A stretch of DNA of 64,000 bases from Guptibacillus hwajinpoensis (GCF_020171785.1 NZ_JAIVAE010000008.1:1-64000), one strand, 5' to 3'. Shown: positions 47,606 to 55,603, counted from the first letter of the stretch. Made by a program: numbers and translations. Notes: a model not told the origin generated them from the sequence alone.

Positions 47606-47656
47606 AAAAAGCACAACTTCTCTGCAAAACAAAATAGAGAAAGTGAGCTTTTCAGT
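47606..47656 (-). terminator. intrinsic terminator (minus strand)
   Basis: Long imperfect hairpin (AAAAGC.CA.CTTCTCT with AGAGAA.GTG.GCTTTT) after the DJ-1/PfpI-type gene, T-rich on the minus strand. Confidence 0.6.
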
Positions 47657-47701
47657 TAATTCATTATTTTATTTGAACTAATATAAAACTGACTTTTTAG
47701 C

Positions 47702-48334
47702 TCAGCTATTTATTGAATTCATTAACTGGAAGAAGTATTCAGGTTTATGAGTCTTATTTAGGTTATACCATGAATGTAAGACATCTGGTGTAAATACATC
47801 TATTTTTTTCAGCACTTCCATCGCAAATTCCAGAGGAGCTATCCCTGATGCAGTAACTAAATTCGCATCAGATACCGCAGATCCCAACTCATAATACTTT
47901 TCTCCCTTATAGTTAGGACATACCATTTTAATATAGTCTAAGTTATTACTTGTATGCTTTCTAGTATCTAAGTATCCCAAATTCGCAAGGCCCTCAGTTG
48001 CACCACAAATTGCAGCAACAATCGTGCCAAGCTTTAAAGCTTGGCCAATCCTTTCCAACATAGGTTGATGAATTTCTTCACTCCAAGTAGTCCCTCCTGG
48101 TAAAATTAAAAGATCTTTACTCTCAAACGTACATTCATCAAGAGAAATATCTGGTTTTATGCTCAGTCCTCCCATAGTAGTAATCATTTCTTTATTAGCT
48201 CCTACTGTGATAACTTTTAAAGGTGCGATACCTTTTTTGAAATATCTTCCTGAGTTTAGTTCAGCAATTAAATATCCATATTCCCAGTCCGACATTGTAT
48301 TAAAAACATATAGAAATACTTTTTTTGTTTGCAT
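47702..48334 (-). CDS. DJ-1/PfpI family protein
   Basis: 210 aa, cytoplasmic. DLLILPGGTTW strand with the conserved Gly pair, nucleophile elbow AAICGATEGLA with Cys near residue 110, and ASGIAPLEFA. Members are glyoxalase-like, protease-like or stress proteins; YdeA-type is the nearest appearance. Divergently regulated unit next to a WYL regulator on the same strand. Confidence 0.85.
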   Translation of the reverse strand: MQTKKVFLYVFNTMSDWEYGYLIAELNSGRYFKKGIAPLKVITVGANKEMITTMGGLSIKPDISLDECTFESKDLLILPGGTTWSEEIHQPMLERIGQALKLGTIVAAICGATEGLANLGYLDTRKHTSNNLDYIKMVCPNYKGEKYYELGSAVSDANLVTASGIAPLEFAMEVLKKIDVFTPDVLHSWYNLNKTHKPEYFFQLMNSINS

Positions 48335-48381
48335 CCAATAACACTCCCATCACATTTGATATAGCCAGTATAATAAAACTC

Positions 48382-48401
48382 CCCTGACAGTTAACGTCAG
48401 G
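48382..48401 (-). terminator. intrinsic terminator (minus strand)
   Basis: CCCTGAC pairs with GTCAGGG; AGTTTTA follows on the minus strand. Separates the WYL regulator from the DJ-1/PfpI gene. Confidence 0.6.
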
Positions 48402-48405
48402 GAAG

Positions 48406-49371
48406 TTATTTTACTTGATGAAATTCTATTAATTCCGACAGCACATCAACAAGTCGTTTCTTTAGACTGATTGGCTCAATCACTTTAATAGCTTGATTGT
48501 ACGGTAAAATTAAATAAGGTACATATGTATGAATCACATCTTTTTCAAGAAGAAAAACGGCTTGATTTGAAGTCCGTTCTTGTAAATAATGTCCTAAAAA
48601 CCAATGTTGGCAAATATCTGCCAATACACTTTTATCCCCTTGAATCACCAATGAAATAATCTCTTCCTTATCTTCTATAGTTGGAAGAAGATTTTTTATA
48701 AAAAAGTCACGTGCTGAAAAATTTTCTGGGCGGTTAAACTTATTTTCGGTTAGCATTAGACTTTCTATTCGATCTACTCGAAAACTACGGATATCATTCC
48801 TAAGATGACAAAATCCAATCACATACCACTTATTATTCCAATAGATAATTCTGTACGGATCGACTAATCTATCATTTGATTGCTTTTCGCTACTTTTATA
48901 GTAAAGAATTTTTACTGAGTACCCTTCAGCTACGGCCTGCTCCAACTCTTTCAAAAGAGGTTCCATAGAGAGTGAACTTAATCGACTTATTACTTCAAGA
49001 CTAGTTAAATGTTGGTTGATCTTTGCTTCCTGCTCTTGGTTTGAGTATTTACTTAGTTTTGAAATGGCCCTACTTAGTGCTTCACCTCCATAATACCCGG
49101 CTTCTTCTGCAAAAACAGCAGCGTGATATAGTGACGTTTGCTCCTCAAAATCAAAAAAAAGAGGAGCCTCAATAAAATTGTTCAATAAAGAATATCCACC
49201 GTTATGTCCAGGTTCTGAAATGATTGGTACACCACTTGTTGAAATTGTATCAATATAACGATACACAGTCCTAATATTCATCTCTAACTTTTCTGAAATT
49301 TGTTTTGCGGTCATTTTTTCACCTGAACGAAGCATCCATAGAATTGCTAACATATTGTCAATTTTCGGCAT
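48406..49371 (-). CDS. WYL-domain transcriptional regulator (YafY type)
   Basis: 321 aa. N-terminal HTH_11 (MLRSGEKMTAKQISEKLEMNIRTVYRYIDTI), then a WYL domain around residues 145-220 (VKILYYKSSEK, DPYRIIYWNNKWYVIGFC, RSFRVDRIESL) and a C-terminal WCX part. Such proteins sense ligands such as nucleotides or DNA fragments and often regulate defence or neighbouring genes; the DJ-1/PfpI gene downstream is the likely target. Confidence 0.87.
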   Translation of the reverse strand: MPKIDNMLAILWMLRSGEKMTAKQISEKLEMNIRTVYRYIDTISTSGVPIISEPGHNGGYSLLNNFIEAPLFFDFEEQTSLYHAAVFAEEAGYYGGEALSRAISKLSKYSNQEQEAKINQHLTSLEVISRLSSLSMEPLLKELEQAVAEGYSVKILYYKSSEKQSNDRLVDPYRIIYWNNKWYVIGFCHLRNDIRSFRVDRIESLMLTENKFNRPENFSARDFFIKNLLPTIEDKEEIISLVIQGDKSVLADICQHWFLGHYLQERTSNQAVFLLEKDVIHTYVPYLILPYNQAIKVIEPISLKKRLVDVLSELIEFHQVK

Positions 49372-49509
49372 GTAATTCCACCTCTATATGAGATTTATGT
49401 CCTATTATGTATTTCCGATTTTTGGTGTTTCTTTTCGGTATCTTTCTATATAATGTCGCGCTTGCAGGAGCATCTCATTATGAAATTAACCATTCTATAT
49501 ACGCTTCAT

Positions 49510-49607
49510 TACTGCCAATTATTTCAAATTAGAGAGAGTGACACAATAATTAATTTCATAAAAAGAAGCCTATCTAATTAAAGATAAACTCCGAGATTGC
49601 AAAAGAT
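49510..49607 (-). repeat. accessory repeat, long type, copy L2
   Basis: 98 bp. Outer box TACTGCCAATTATTTCAAA (49510-49528), hairpin AAGCCTATCT / AGATAAACT, inner box CTCCGAGATTGCAAAAGAT (49589-49607). On the minus strand it follows the gene at 49674-49868 and the hairpin is followed by T5. Confidence 0.85.
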
Positions 49608-49673
49608 ATCGAAATGAAACTTTCCATAAGAAAAACATAGGAAGAATTTAATCTTCTTATGGTTTCCATCCTA

Positions 49674-49868
49674 TTATTTATCTGTCTGTTTTTGCTTCTT
49701 TTTTAAATACTCCGCACGTATTTTTTTTAGATGATCCTGCTTATCAAATTTGGCAGTCGTCTGTTTTTCATGGAACTTTGTCACAGCTACCTTACCTTTA
49801 TGATCCAATTGATATCTTCCCACTTTGTTCACCACTTTTCGTCTCTTACAAGAGAATCTCTTCAACAA
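49674..49868 (-). CDS. small basic protein
   Basis: Up to 64 aa, probably shorter from one of the GTGs near 49835. Lysine-rich (about a third Lys/Arg/His), no membrane segment: GRYQLDHKGKVAVTKFHEKQ then a helical KKIRAEYLKKKQKQTDK. May bind nucleic acid; function unknown. Followed by repeat L2. Confidence 0.5.
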   Translation of the reverse strand: MLKRFSCKRRKVVNKVGRYQLDHKGKVAVTKFHEKQTTAKFDKQDHLKKIRAEYLKKKQKQTDK

Positions 49869-49948
49869 TATAATATACCTTATTTTACTGCATTAATCTT
49901 TATTTTGAACACTTATTTCATAAAAAAGTGTTCTTCCACATCTTAAAG

Positions 49949-49971
49949 AAATGCTCCTAAATTGTGGAATA
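49949..49971 (-). repeat. accessory repeat, short type, copy S1
   Basis: Inner box GCTCCTAAATTGTGGAATA (49953-49971), 4 bp from the stop of a frameshifted small gene. Confidence 0.6.
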
Positions 49972-49974
49972 TCG

Positions 49975-50131
49975 TCATTTTCCAGCCACTGACGTTAATG
50001 CACCGATGGTAACACTTGCCATTGAGGGAGCAATACCTTGATAGCTATAAGAATAATCTTCCACAGCCCTCTCTCTAACTTGTTGGGGTATGAAGTATCA
50101 TTTTTCGGTTTTCATAATTTCTACTGGCAAT
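49975..50131 (-). pseudogene. frameshifted small gene (about 51 codons)
   Basis: A TTG start (50131) follows GGGGG; the frame LPVEIMKTEKL shifts after one extra base to YFIPQQVRERAVEDYSYSY..., which ends ALTSVAGK at 49975. The second part looks like real protein sequence, but no family is recognised. The repeat box S1 sits 4 bp after its stop, just as for intact genes of the region. This covers the gap of about 350 bp between genes. Confidence 0.45.
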
Positions 50132-50220
50132 TTAATTCCCCCTAATAATTTTTTCTGATATGTTAACGACTGTTCAATATAAAGAGAAATTTTATAAAAC
50201 AAAGTAAACCATTTTTAAAA

Positions 50221-50574
50221 TTAGTTAGTTTTTTTCTTCATTCTCACTATTATAAAAAATGCGAATATGAGGTAAGCGACCAAATTTACCAACATAGGCA
50301 GTAATGCATTTTTTTCACGGAGGAAATCAAAGTTTTTCAGTGCCCCTGTAGTTAGAATAGCAAAAGCGGTGATAGTTAATCCCAAGATTAATTTGTATTG
50401 TTTTCTTGAAGGGGAATCACTTAATGCAAAAATCATTAATATAATTACCAAAGAACCTAAAAAGTAATAGTTTAAAGAAATCATTTCTGCACGTAGCCAT
50501 TCTGCATTCATCCAGATAGCCATTTCTGTAGCTGATGCAGCCATTATTAAAAGAATCCATTTTAAATATTTCAT
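50221..50574 (-). CDS. four-helix membrane protein, unknown
   Basis: 117 aa, four membrane helices. GAGAGG before the ATG. Its start overlaps, by ATGA, the stop of a 20-codon leader frame (50571-50633) that is a truncated copy of the start of the gene at 56651-56926. No family recognised. Confidence 0.6.
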   Translation of the reverse strand: MKYLKWILLIMAASATEMAIWMNAEWLRAEMISLNYYFLGSLVIILMIFALSDSPSRKQYKLILGLTITAFAILTTGALKNFDFLREKNALLPMLVNLVAYLIFAFFIIVRMKKKTN

Positions 50575-50633
50575 AGCGCCTCTCTTTCCAATATTAATAT
50601 CTTTGAAACCTTATTTGAGTTTTCGTTCTTCAT
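50571..50633 (-). pseudogene. 20-codon leader frame, remnant of a neighbouring gene
   Basis: MKNENSNKVSKILI matches the first codons of the 56651-56926 product (MKKENLNKAPKILI), then diverges and stops at TGA overlapping the next ATG. Part of a 207-bp duplication. It may now couple translation to the four-helix membrane gene. Confidence 0.6.
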
Positions 50634-50699
50634 ATTAACCCACCAAATTCACTAAAATATCTCTAAATTAAAGTCTTCACCAATGCTGCGCACACCACT

Positions 50700-50799
50700 A
50701 ATACCAATTATTTCAAACCCACCTACATAACTCAATCTTTTATTCCATATTTAAAGGAGCCTATCCTATTACAGATAAGCTCCGATTTTGTGGAAGAAG
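50700..50799 (-). repeat. accessory repeat, long type, copy L3
   Basis: 100 bp. Outer box TAATACCAATTATTTCAAA (50700-50718), hairpin GGAGCCTATCC / AGATAAGCTCC, inner box CTCCGATTTTGTGGAAGAA (50781-50799). Lies 23 bp after the stop of the gene at 50822. Its extended sequence is duplicated at copy L7. Confidence 0.88.
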
Positions 50800-50821
50800 T
50801 AAAACAAAACTTCTTCTTCCA

Positions 50822-51217
50822 CTACTCTGTTAGACCGAACCCCATAATATGATCAGTATAAAGAGCATAACTATCATACTCAATAACATTGTCAGGGTTA
50901 GCAAATGGGACAATCTTTACATTACTCAAAACAAGCATCCCGTTAAAGTTTGTCACGCTGCCTTCATTGATTAGAGGGAACATAGTATCCTCGGATTTCA
51001 ATAGCGCCTTATCAAGTAACGTCATCTTGCTCTCATTTGGCTCTGCGGTATTTAGTTTATCTGCAATGATTAAGGAATTTGATGTAGTGATTTGAATCTT
51101 TCTCTGCTCCTCGACTCCATCTTGCATTTCCTCTACTAGGCATTGTGCCGTCATTATCGATAATTTCTTCATGTCGTGTCCTGGGTTTAATTCATGACCT
51201 GTAAATTCAACTTTCAA
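50822..51217 (-). CDS. hypothetical cytoplasmic protein
   Basis: 131 aa from a TTG at 51217, after GGAGGGATATAT; the ATG at 51232 overlaps that site. Soluble, acidic, no recognised motif: KVEFTGHELNPGHDMKKL opening and YALYTDHIMGFGL end. The outer box of repeat L4 lies 30 bp upstream of the start. Function unknown. Confidence 0.6.
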   Translation of the reverse strand: MKVEFTGHELNPGHDMKKLSIMTAQCLVEEMQDGVEEQRKIQITTSNSLIIADKLNTAEPNESKMTLLDKALLKSEDTMFPLINEGSVTNFNGMLVLSNVKIVPFANPDNVIEYDSYALYTDHIMGFGLTE

Positions 51218-51245
51218 AATATATCCCTCCATTTATTCATTCTAC

Positions 51246-51341
51246 CAATACCAATTATTTCAAAATAGTTCTGAAAAATCCATCTCTTATACAAAAAAAG
51301 AACATATCTATTTTGAGATATGCTCCGAGATACTGAAAGAT
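51246..51341 (-). repeat. accessory repeat, long type, copy L4
   Basis: 96 bp. Outer box CAATACCAATTATTTCAAA, hairpin ACATATCT / AGATATG, inner box CTCCGAGATACTGAAAGAT (51323-51341). Confidence 0.82.
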
Positions 51342-51471
51342 GGTAAATTTCGTACAAAAAACTTATGATACACTTAGAATAAGTAAATTCAATATCTAAC
51401 ATTTCTTTTTTCCTCGAACGGAAGGATTAGGGGAGTTTGACTGGGGAATTCTTAAATAAAGGTGGACTTTT

Positions 51472-51588
51472 ATGCTTTGGCTTATGTTAATAGTTATATT
51501 TCTGCCTTTTATAGCAAGACGGATAGAAAGGCATTTTCAACGATTAAAAAAAGAAAAAAATGAAATGAAGGATATCTTCAGTGATTGA
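51472..51588 (+). CDS. 38-aa membrane peptide on the plus strand
   Basis: A short plus-strand frame with its own AAGGTGG site 6 bp before the ATG: MLWLMLIVIFLPFIARRIE, one membrane helix, then a highly charged tail (QRLKKEKNEMKD). It has its own strong terminator at 51649-51680. It faces against the rest of the region. Function unknown; resembles small regulatory or toxin-like membrane peptides only in layout. Confidence 0.5.
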   Translation: MLWLMLIVIFLPFIARRIERHFQRLKKEKNEMKDIFSD

Positions 51589-51648
51589 GAGAAAATGATA
51601 TCCAACTTAATTAACCTATTGCTTTAGTTAACAAGAAAAATATACCAC

Positions 51649-51684
51649 ATAGGAACTTCCACAAAACTGGAAGTTCCTATTTTT
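51649..51684 (+). terminator. intrinsic terminator
   Basis: ATAGGAACTTCCA (51649-51661) pairs with TGGAAGTTCCTAT (51668-51680), then T-run; ends the 38-aa gene. Confidence 0.85.
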
Positions 51685-51726
51685 GGAAAGTATCACATTA
51701 AACTTTAACATAGCCATTTAATTAAA

Positions 51727-51770
51727 AAAAAGCCTATCCTATTACAGATAAGCTCCGAGATTGTAGAATA
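51727..51770 (-). repeat. accessory repeat, short type, copy S2
   Basis: Hairpin AGCCTATCCT / CAGATAAGCT and inner box GCTCCGAGATTGTAGAATA (51752-51770), 7 bp from the stop of the gene at 51777. T8 on the minus strand after the hairpin. Confidence 0.85.
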
Positions 51771-51776
51771 ATGTAT

Positions 51777-51983
51777 TCACTCCACTTTCTTATCTACATA
51801 TACTCCTACGAGAAAACGAAGCAATAGATATAACAAAATAGTGACCCCACCCACTATGAATACGTTATAATCATCAAATAATACCGTTGCTAAAATTATA
51901 GCGATAACTAAATAAATAACTTCAAACCCTTGCTGATATCTCCTCTTTTTAGATAACTCATTTGGATCCCTCAATTCAATCAC
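51777..51983 (-). CDS. small membrane protein, unknown
   Basis: 68 aa from a GTG at 51983 (AGGAC upstream); a TTG at 52007 is less likely. Two membrane helices after a charged N-terminus (ELRDPNELSKKRRYQQG). Followed by repeat S2. No family recognised. Confidence 0.55.
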   Translation of the reverse strand: MIELRDPNELSKKRRYQQGFEVIYLVIAIILATVLFDDYNVFIVGGVTILLYLLLRFLVGVYVDKKVE

Positions 51984-52014
51984 TTCAGTCCTAACTCTGA
52001 AAGTCAATCTACAT

Positions 52015-52060
52015 AAAGAGCAGACTTTTTATTCTGTAAATGCTCCGATTTAATTGAAGA
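52015..52060 (-). repeat. accessory repeat, short type, copy S3
   Basis: Hairpin GAGCA / TGCTC around a T-rich loop and inner box GCTCCGATTTAATTGAAGA (52042-52060), 1 bp from the stop of the gene at 52061. The box is identical to that of S5. Confidence 0.8.
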
Positions 52061-52306
52061 TTATGTCATTATCATTATAAAACCATATATCACGAAAAGA
52101 ATTCCAAAAATAATAGTAAAGACCTTATCTTTTTGTTTGAAGTGCAGCAAAGTTATAAAAGCAGTAATTAACATTGAGAAAGTAAAAAAGATAAAATCGA
52201 ACCAACTTGATTTAAGGAAGTAAGTATCTAAAACAAATGCACCGCAGAAGAATAAAACTACATAAACATGAATTTTATCTGAGTTCTTTTTCTCTACATC
52301 ATGCAT
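52061..52306 (-). CDS. small membrane protein, unknown
   Basis: 81 aa, three membrane helices after a charged N-terminus (MHDVEKKNSDK). AGGAG 11 bp before the ATG. Stop codon directly abuts repeat S3. No family recognised. Confidence 0.6.
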   Translation of the reverse strand: MHDVEKKNSDKIHVYVVLFFCGAFVLDTYFLKSSWFDFIFFTFSMLITAFITLLHFKQKDKVFTIIFGILFVIYGFIMIMT

Positions 52307-52379
52307 TGAAACGAAAACTCCTTTGTTTATATAGATTTCGTTCTATAAAACCCTGCAAAAGCATCATTTAAAAAAACTT

Positions 52380-52413
52380 CAATCTTATGTAATCGCTCCG
52401 AGATTGTTGAACA
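52380..52413 (-). repeat. accessory repeat, short type, copy S4
   Basis: Inner box GCTCCGAGATTGTTGAACA (52395-52413), 2 bp from the stop of the GNAT gene; hairpin weak here. Confidence 0.7.
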
Positions 52414-52414
52414 C

Positions 52415-52945
52415 TTAGCTCTTATATTCATTTTTTAAGAGACCATATACGTCAACGTCTTCGTATTTATTGTGAAGTAATCTATTTTCCTTTAATCTTC
52501 CTTCTTTTTGTAAACCAGCCTTTTCTAAAACTATGATTGAAGCTTTATTTCTGGATATAGCTGATGCCCAGACTTTGTTTAAATCCAGGTGATTAAATCC
52601 AAATTCAATCATTCTATTTACTGCTTCTGTTGCAAACCCGTTACCCCAAAAATCTCTACCAATCCAATATCCAAGCTCACCTTTATTATTGTTTTTATCA
52701 ATTCTTAAAGTGATCGTCCCTATTATTTGATTTTCATTCTTAGTTACGATTGTAAGAGGGTACTCAAGTCCTTCTTGAATTTGTTCTGGTTGAATAGCGA
52801 TCCATTCTTCAGCATGTTCTAGTTCATACGGATGAGGAAGACCTATAATAGTAGCTAATTCTTTATTGTTCGCTAAATCCTTAATCCTGCTAGCATCTTC
52901 TTTCTGGAATGGTTGCAAAGTTAATCGATCAGTTTTTAATTTCAA
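52415..52945 (-). CDS. GNAT N-acetyltransferase (RimJ/RimL type)
   Basis: 176 aa from a TTG near 52945, after AGGGGG; the long frame to 53017 runs through repeat L5 and is not real coding sequence. KLKTDRLTLQPFQKEDA opening, acetyl-CoA loop GRDFWGNGFATEA, and NKASIIVLEKAGL end. Acceptor unknown. Repeat S4 begins 2 bp after the stop. Confidence 0.85.
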   Translation of the reverse strand: MKLKTDRLTLQPFQKEDASRIKDLANNKELATIIGLPHPYELEHAEEWIAIQPEQIQEGLEYPLTIVTKNENQIIGTITLRIDKNNNKGELGYWIGRDFWGNGFATEAVNRMIEFGFNHLDLNKVWASAISRNKASIIVLEKAGLQKEGRLKENRLLHNKYEDVDVYGLLKNEYKS

Positions 52946-52980
52946 AGACAATTTCCCCCTAGAATACTTTTCCGGTAGTT

Positions 52981-53080
52981 TAATACCAATTATTTCAAAA
53001 TAATACTCTAAAGGCAATCCTTATTTGTAAGAAAAAGGAGCTAATCTTTATTAAAGATTAGCTCCGAGATTATGGAGTAA
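52981..53080 (-). repeat. accessory repeat, long type, copy L5
   Basis: 100 bp. Outer box TAATACCAATTATTTCAAA (52981-52999), near-perfect hairpin GGAGCTAATCTTT / AAAGATTAGCTCC with T5 on the minus strand, inner box CTCCGAGATTATGGAGTAA (53062-53080). 20 bp after the stop of the DUF2268 gene. Confidence 0.9.
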
Positions 53081-53099
53081 ATGTAACCTTTTCGAAGGA

Positions 53100-54068
53100 C
53101 TAATTTTTAAGAATCTCGCTAAAATCACTCCCACGAACAATTTCTTCTCCGCTCTTCATTGTCCAGTCTTTTATAGATAGTTCAGGGTGATTAGTTATAT
53201 AGCTTTCAGTTATTTTAAATCCAATTTTATAATTGGACCACCTAGGAATATCCTTATTAACGTTTCCATCCTGAAACTGGCTGTATATGTCAGCACTTCT
53301 GGAATCAACATTACTTTTAACTTCTTCTAGAACCACCTTTTCTTCTTCTGAAGACAGGGGTTCTGACCAGGGCGCGCTAATATCTGGGTATAAGCGTGAG
53401 GCAAAAGACTCTGCTTTCCCCTCGAAAATAATACCGTTTAGTAGTGAGTAATCATTTTCGCTATCCTCAAAAAATATTGAGTGATGGTACTCGTGTGCAA
53501 CAACATATTTTAACATCTCTTTTTCGAAGGAAGGATCAAGCATTATTACTATGGCATCTTTGCTCAATGTTATTGCTGCCACGCCATTCATCTGTTTAAT
53601 GATGGAGACTTGAGGGTCAATGGGTCTGACAAAAATTGTTTTTTTACCACCAGGTAGTTTAGTTGCTGCCTTTACAAGAGACTCTTTTATTATGTTGTTT
53701 ACCTCATTTTGTTGCATTAAAAGTTCACTTGTATTTTCTTTTAAAGCTTGAGCATTCCCTGTGGGATAAAAATATTGAGAATAGTCTAACCCTCCACTAA
53801 GAATTGCATTTTCTTCAGAGGCAGAATTAAGAAATGGTTGAGTTACTTTACTATAAAAATCACCTTTGTTATTCTTCGAAGAATCTTCTGTCGCCTCATT
53901 AGCATAATCAAGAAATTCTTCATATAATGGAATGACTTTAAAACCTTGTCCATTTTTTTCGAATTCGATTGTCGATTGAGAAGGTATCTTATCTTCTTCA
54001 CTAGAACAACCTGTTATCACAACTAATGCAACAATAAAAGTAAATAACATTTTTATAAACGTATTCAT
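53100..54068 (-). CDS. DUF2268-type metallopeptidase lipoprotein
   Basis: 322 aa. Lipobox ITGC near residue 21. The zinc-peptidase helix YVVAHEYHHSIFF (HExxH, near residue 190) and a downstream EGKAESFA (third ligand Glu) fit the DUF2268/YjaZ group of predicted Zn-dependent proteases. Located outside the membrane. Followed by repeat L5. A second, unrelated-looking HExxH gene lies just upstream. Confidence 0.82.
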   Translation of the reverse strand: MNTFIKMLFTFIVALVVITGCSSEEDKIPSQSTIEFEKNGQGFKVIPLYEEFLDYANEATEDSSKNNKGDFYSKVTQPFLNSASEENAILSGGLDYSQYFYPTGNAQALKENTSELLMQQNEVNNIIKESLVKAATKLPGGKKTIFVRPIDPQVSIIKQMNGVAAITLSKDAIVIMLDPSFEKEMLKYVVAHEYHHSIFFEDSENDYSLLNGIIFEGKAESFASRLYPDISAPWSEPLSSEEEKVVLEEVKSNVDSRSADIYSQFQDGNVNKDIPRWSNYKIGFKITESYITNHPELSIKDWTMKSGEEIVRGSDFSEILKN

Positions 54069-54150
54069 AAATCCCCCCCTATTATAAGATGTAAGAAAAA
54101 GAAGGTTTCAAATAAACATCAGAATCAATTATCCTGCCCCTAAGCCTACA

Positions 54151-54197
54151 TAAAGCGATTACTTTTTATTACACAAACGCTCCGATTTAATTGAAGA
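54151..54197 (-). repeat. accessory repeat, short type, copy S5
   Basis: AAGCG / CGCTC hairpin with T-rich loop and inner box GCTCCGATTTAATTGAAGA (54179-54197), 40 bp from the stop of the gene at 54237. Confidence 0.78.
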
Positions 54198-54236
54198 AGG
54201 TAGCGCCACTTTATTTTGATGTTACTTTCACAACAA

Positions 54237-55139
54237 TCAGTTCTCTAACGTTATTTTCAACTTCTTAAGCAGCGTGTCATAGCGGAGTCCGGTGACATCT
54301 TCGAAGCTTTTTTTAAAATCACCAGAGTTGCTAGTAGCATCGATAATATCTTCAATGACATTTTCACCATTCTTATCTATCAGAAATTTGATAGTGAAAT
54401 AACTTTGATCATAGACATCTGTGCCATCTTGTTTTCTGGCGGTTTTCCATTGTTCGTAACTCCTAAGTTGGTCATAAGTTACGAATTCAAAATCACTCGC
54501 TTCGACAATGGTACGATCATTTGCTATGTAATCAGCAATGCCTTCTTGAAACCATACAGGATATTGGTTCATTGGAGTTTTCGTGCCTTCAACTTTACGA
54601 TCAAAAGTATAGTGGGTAAATTCGTGCAAGATACTTTTTTGAAAAAAGTAGAGTGGCGTTTCTTTTCCGTGCAGTACCCCCTCCTTGTCATCTATTTTGA
54701 TGCCTATGTATAAACCGAAAGGGTCATAATAACCAGATACACTATCCAAAGTAGAAATGTTTTGAAAATCCTTTTCCTTACTAAAAAAGATTATATCTAC
54801 ATCTCTATCCTTTATATTACCTAAAATTTCTTTGTTTTTGGTCTTAGCCCAGTCAATTGTATCCTCAATCAGTGGAACTAAGTCATTATCCTATTTATCA
54901 ATGTAGACAGAAACATTTTGATAGCTTTGCATATCTTTTGACGTTTTTGCTTTTCTCTCTAATTCACCATCATAGTTCAGATTTAATATAGTTTTCACTG
55001 CTTGAAAATACGTTACAGGCTCTCCCGCAGTTTCTTCAACTTCACTGTGAATGTATTTAACTCCTCCTATTAAAAGTAATAAAAGAAGAAAAAGTATACT
55101 TGAAAAAATGATGATAACTATTTTTATTACTTTTTTCAT
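54237..55139 (-). pseudogene. membrane-anchored HExxH peptidase gene with in-frame TAG
   Basis: One frame from the ATG at 55139 (MKKVIKIVIIIF, membrane anchor) to 54237 is interrupted only by a TAG at 54891-54893; the codons after it (DNDLVPLIEDTIDWAKTK) continue good protein. Total 301 codons. The second part carries ILHEFTHYTFD (HExxH) and WFQEGIADYIA (third ligand Glu), a peptidase-MA-like pattern. It is either a recent pseudogene or a sequencing error. Confidence 0.75.
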
Positions 55140-55192
55140 ATTGCCCCCTATCATCCTATCTTGGTTCAATCTAAGACTAATTCAAAACAACT

Positions 55193-55411
55193 TTACTTAG
55201 AATTTTTTTCTTTTTTCGTAACTAAATTATATAAGCTGTTGTGCTTATAATTGTAAGCCAACATAGAAATTAATAATGCGACCAGAATAGTAGATAAAAA
55301 AATCTTAATTACCCAGTATTTAGAATAAGCCCCAAAAAGCAAACCAAAAATTAAAGGATAATCAAACAACTTAGAAGATATGATTTCTCTAATTAAATTG
55401 ATAATGAGAAC
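55193..55411 (-). CDS. small membrane protein, unusual start
   Basis: About 70 aa with two membrane helices and a basic tail (TKKEKNSK). The only canonical start, a TTG at 55417, lies inside the GGAGG site; ATT or ATC codons 5-8 bp after it fit spacing better. Lies in the same repeat-bounded unit as the broken peptidase gene. No family recognised. Confidence 0.5.
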   Translation of the reverse strand, partial: VLIINLIREIISSKLFDYPLIFGLLFGAYSKYWVIKIFLSTILVALLISMLAYNYKHNSLYNLVTKKEKNSK

Positions 55412-55446
55412 CTCCAAACCCTAATTACATAATCCTGCAACCTTCT

Positions 55447-55544
55447 TAATGCCAATTATTTCAAAATAACACGAACAACTCAATCTTTTAATTTCAGATA
55501 AAAGGAGCCTATCACTACAGATAAGCTCCCTGATACTGGAAGAA
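55447..55544 (-). repeat. accessory repeat, long type, copy L6
   Basis: 98 bp. Outer box TAATGCCAATTATTTCAAA, hairpin GGAGCCTATC / AGATAAGCTCC, inner box CTCCCTGATACTGGAAGAA (55526-55544). Confidence 0.85.
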
Positions 55545-55603
55545 TTGGTTTCGAAATATATTGAAGCAAATCTCAAACTAATGCACTCGTTAGTTCATGA
55601 AAG

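Noticed and set aside
52946-53017. N-terminal extension of the GNAT at 52415 through repeat L5
   Set aside because: The extra codons translate the repeat itself; the family start lies at the TTG near 52945.
54405-54713. 102-codon plus-strand frame opposite the broken peptidase
   Set aside because: It is the complement of conserved HExxH coding sequence and has no ribosome binding site.
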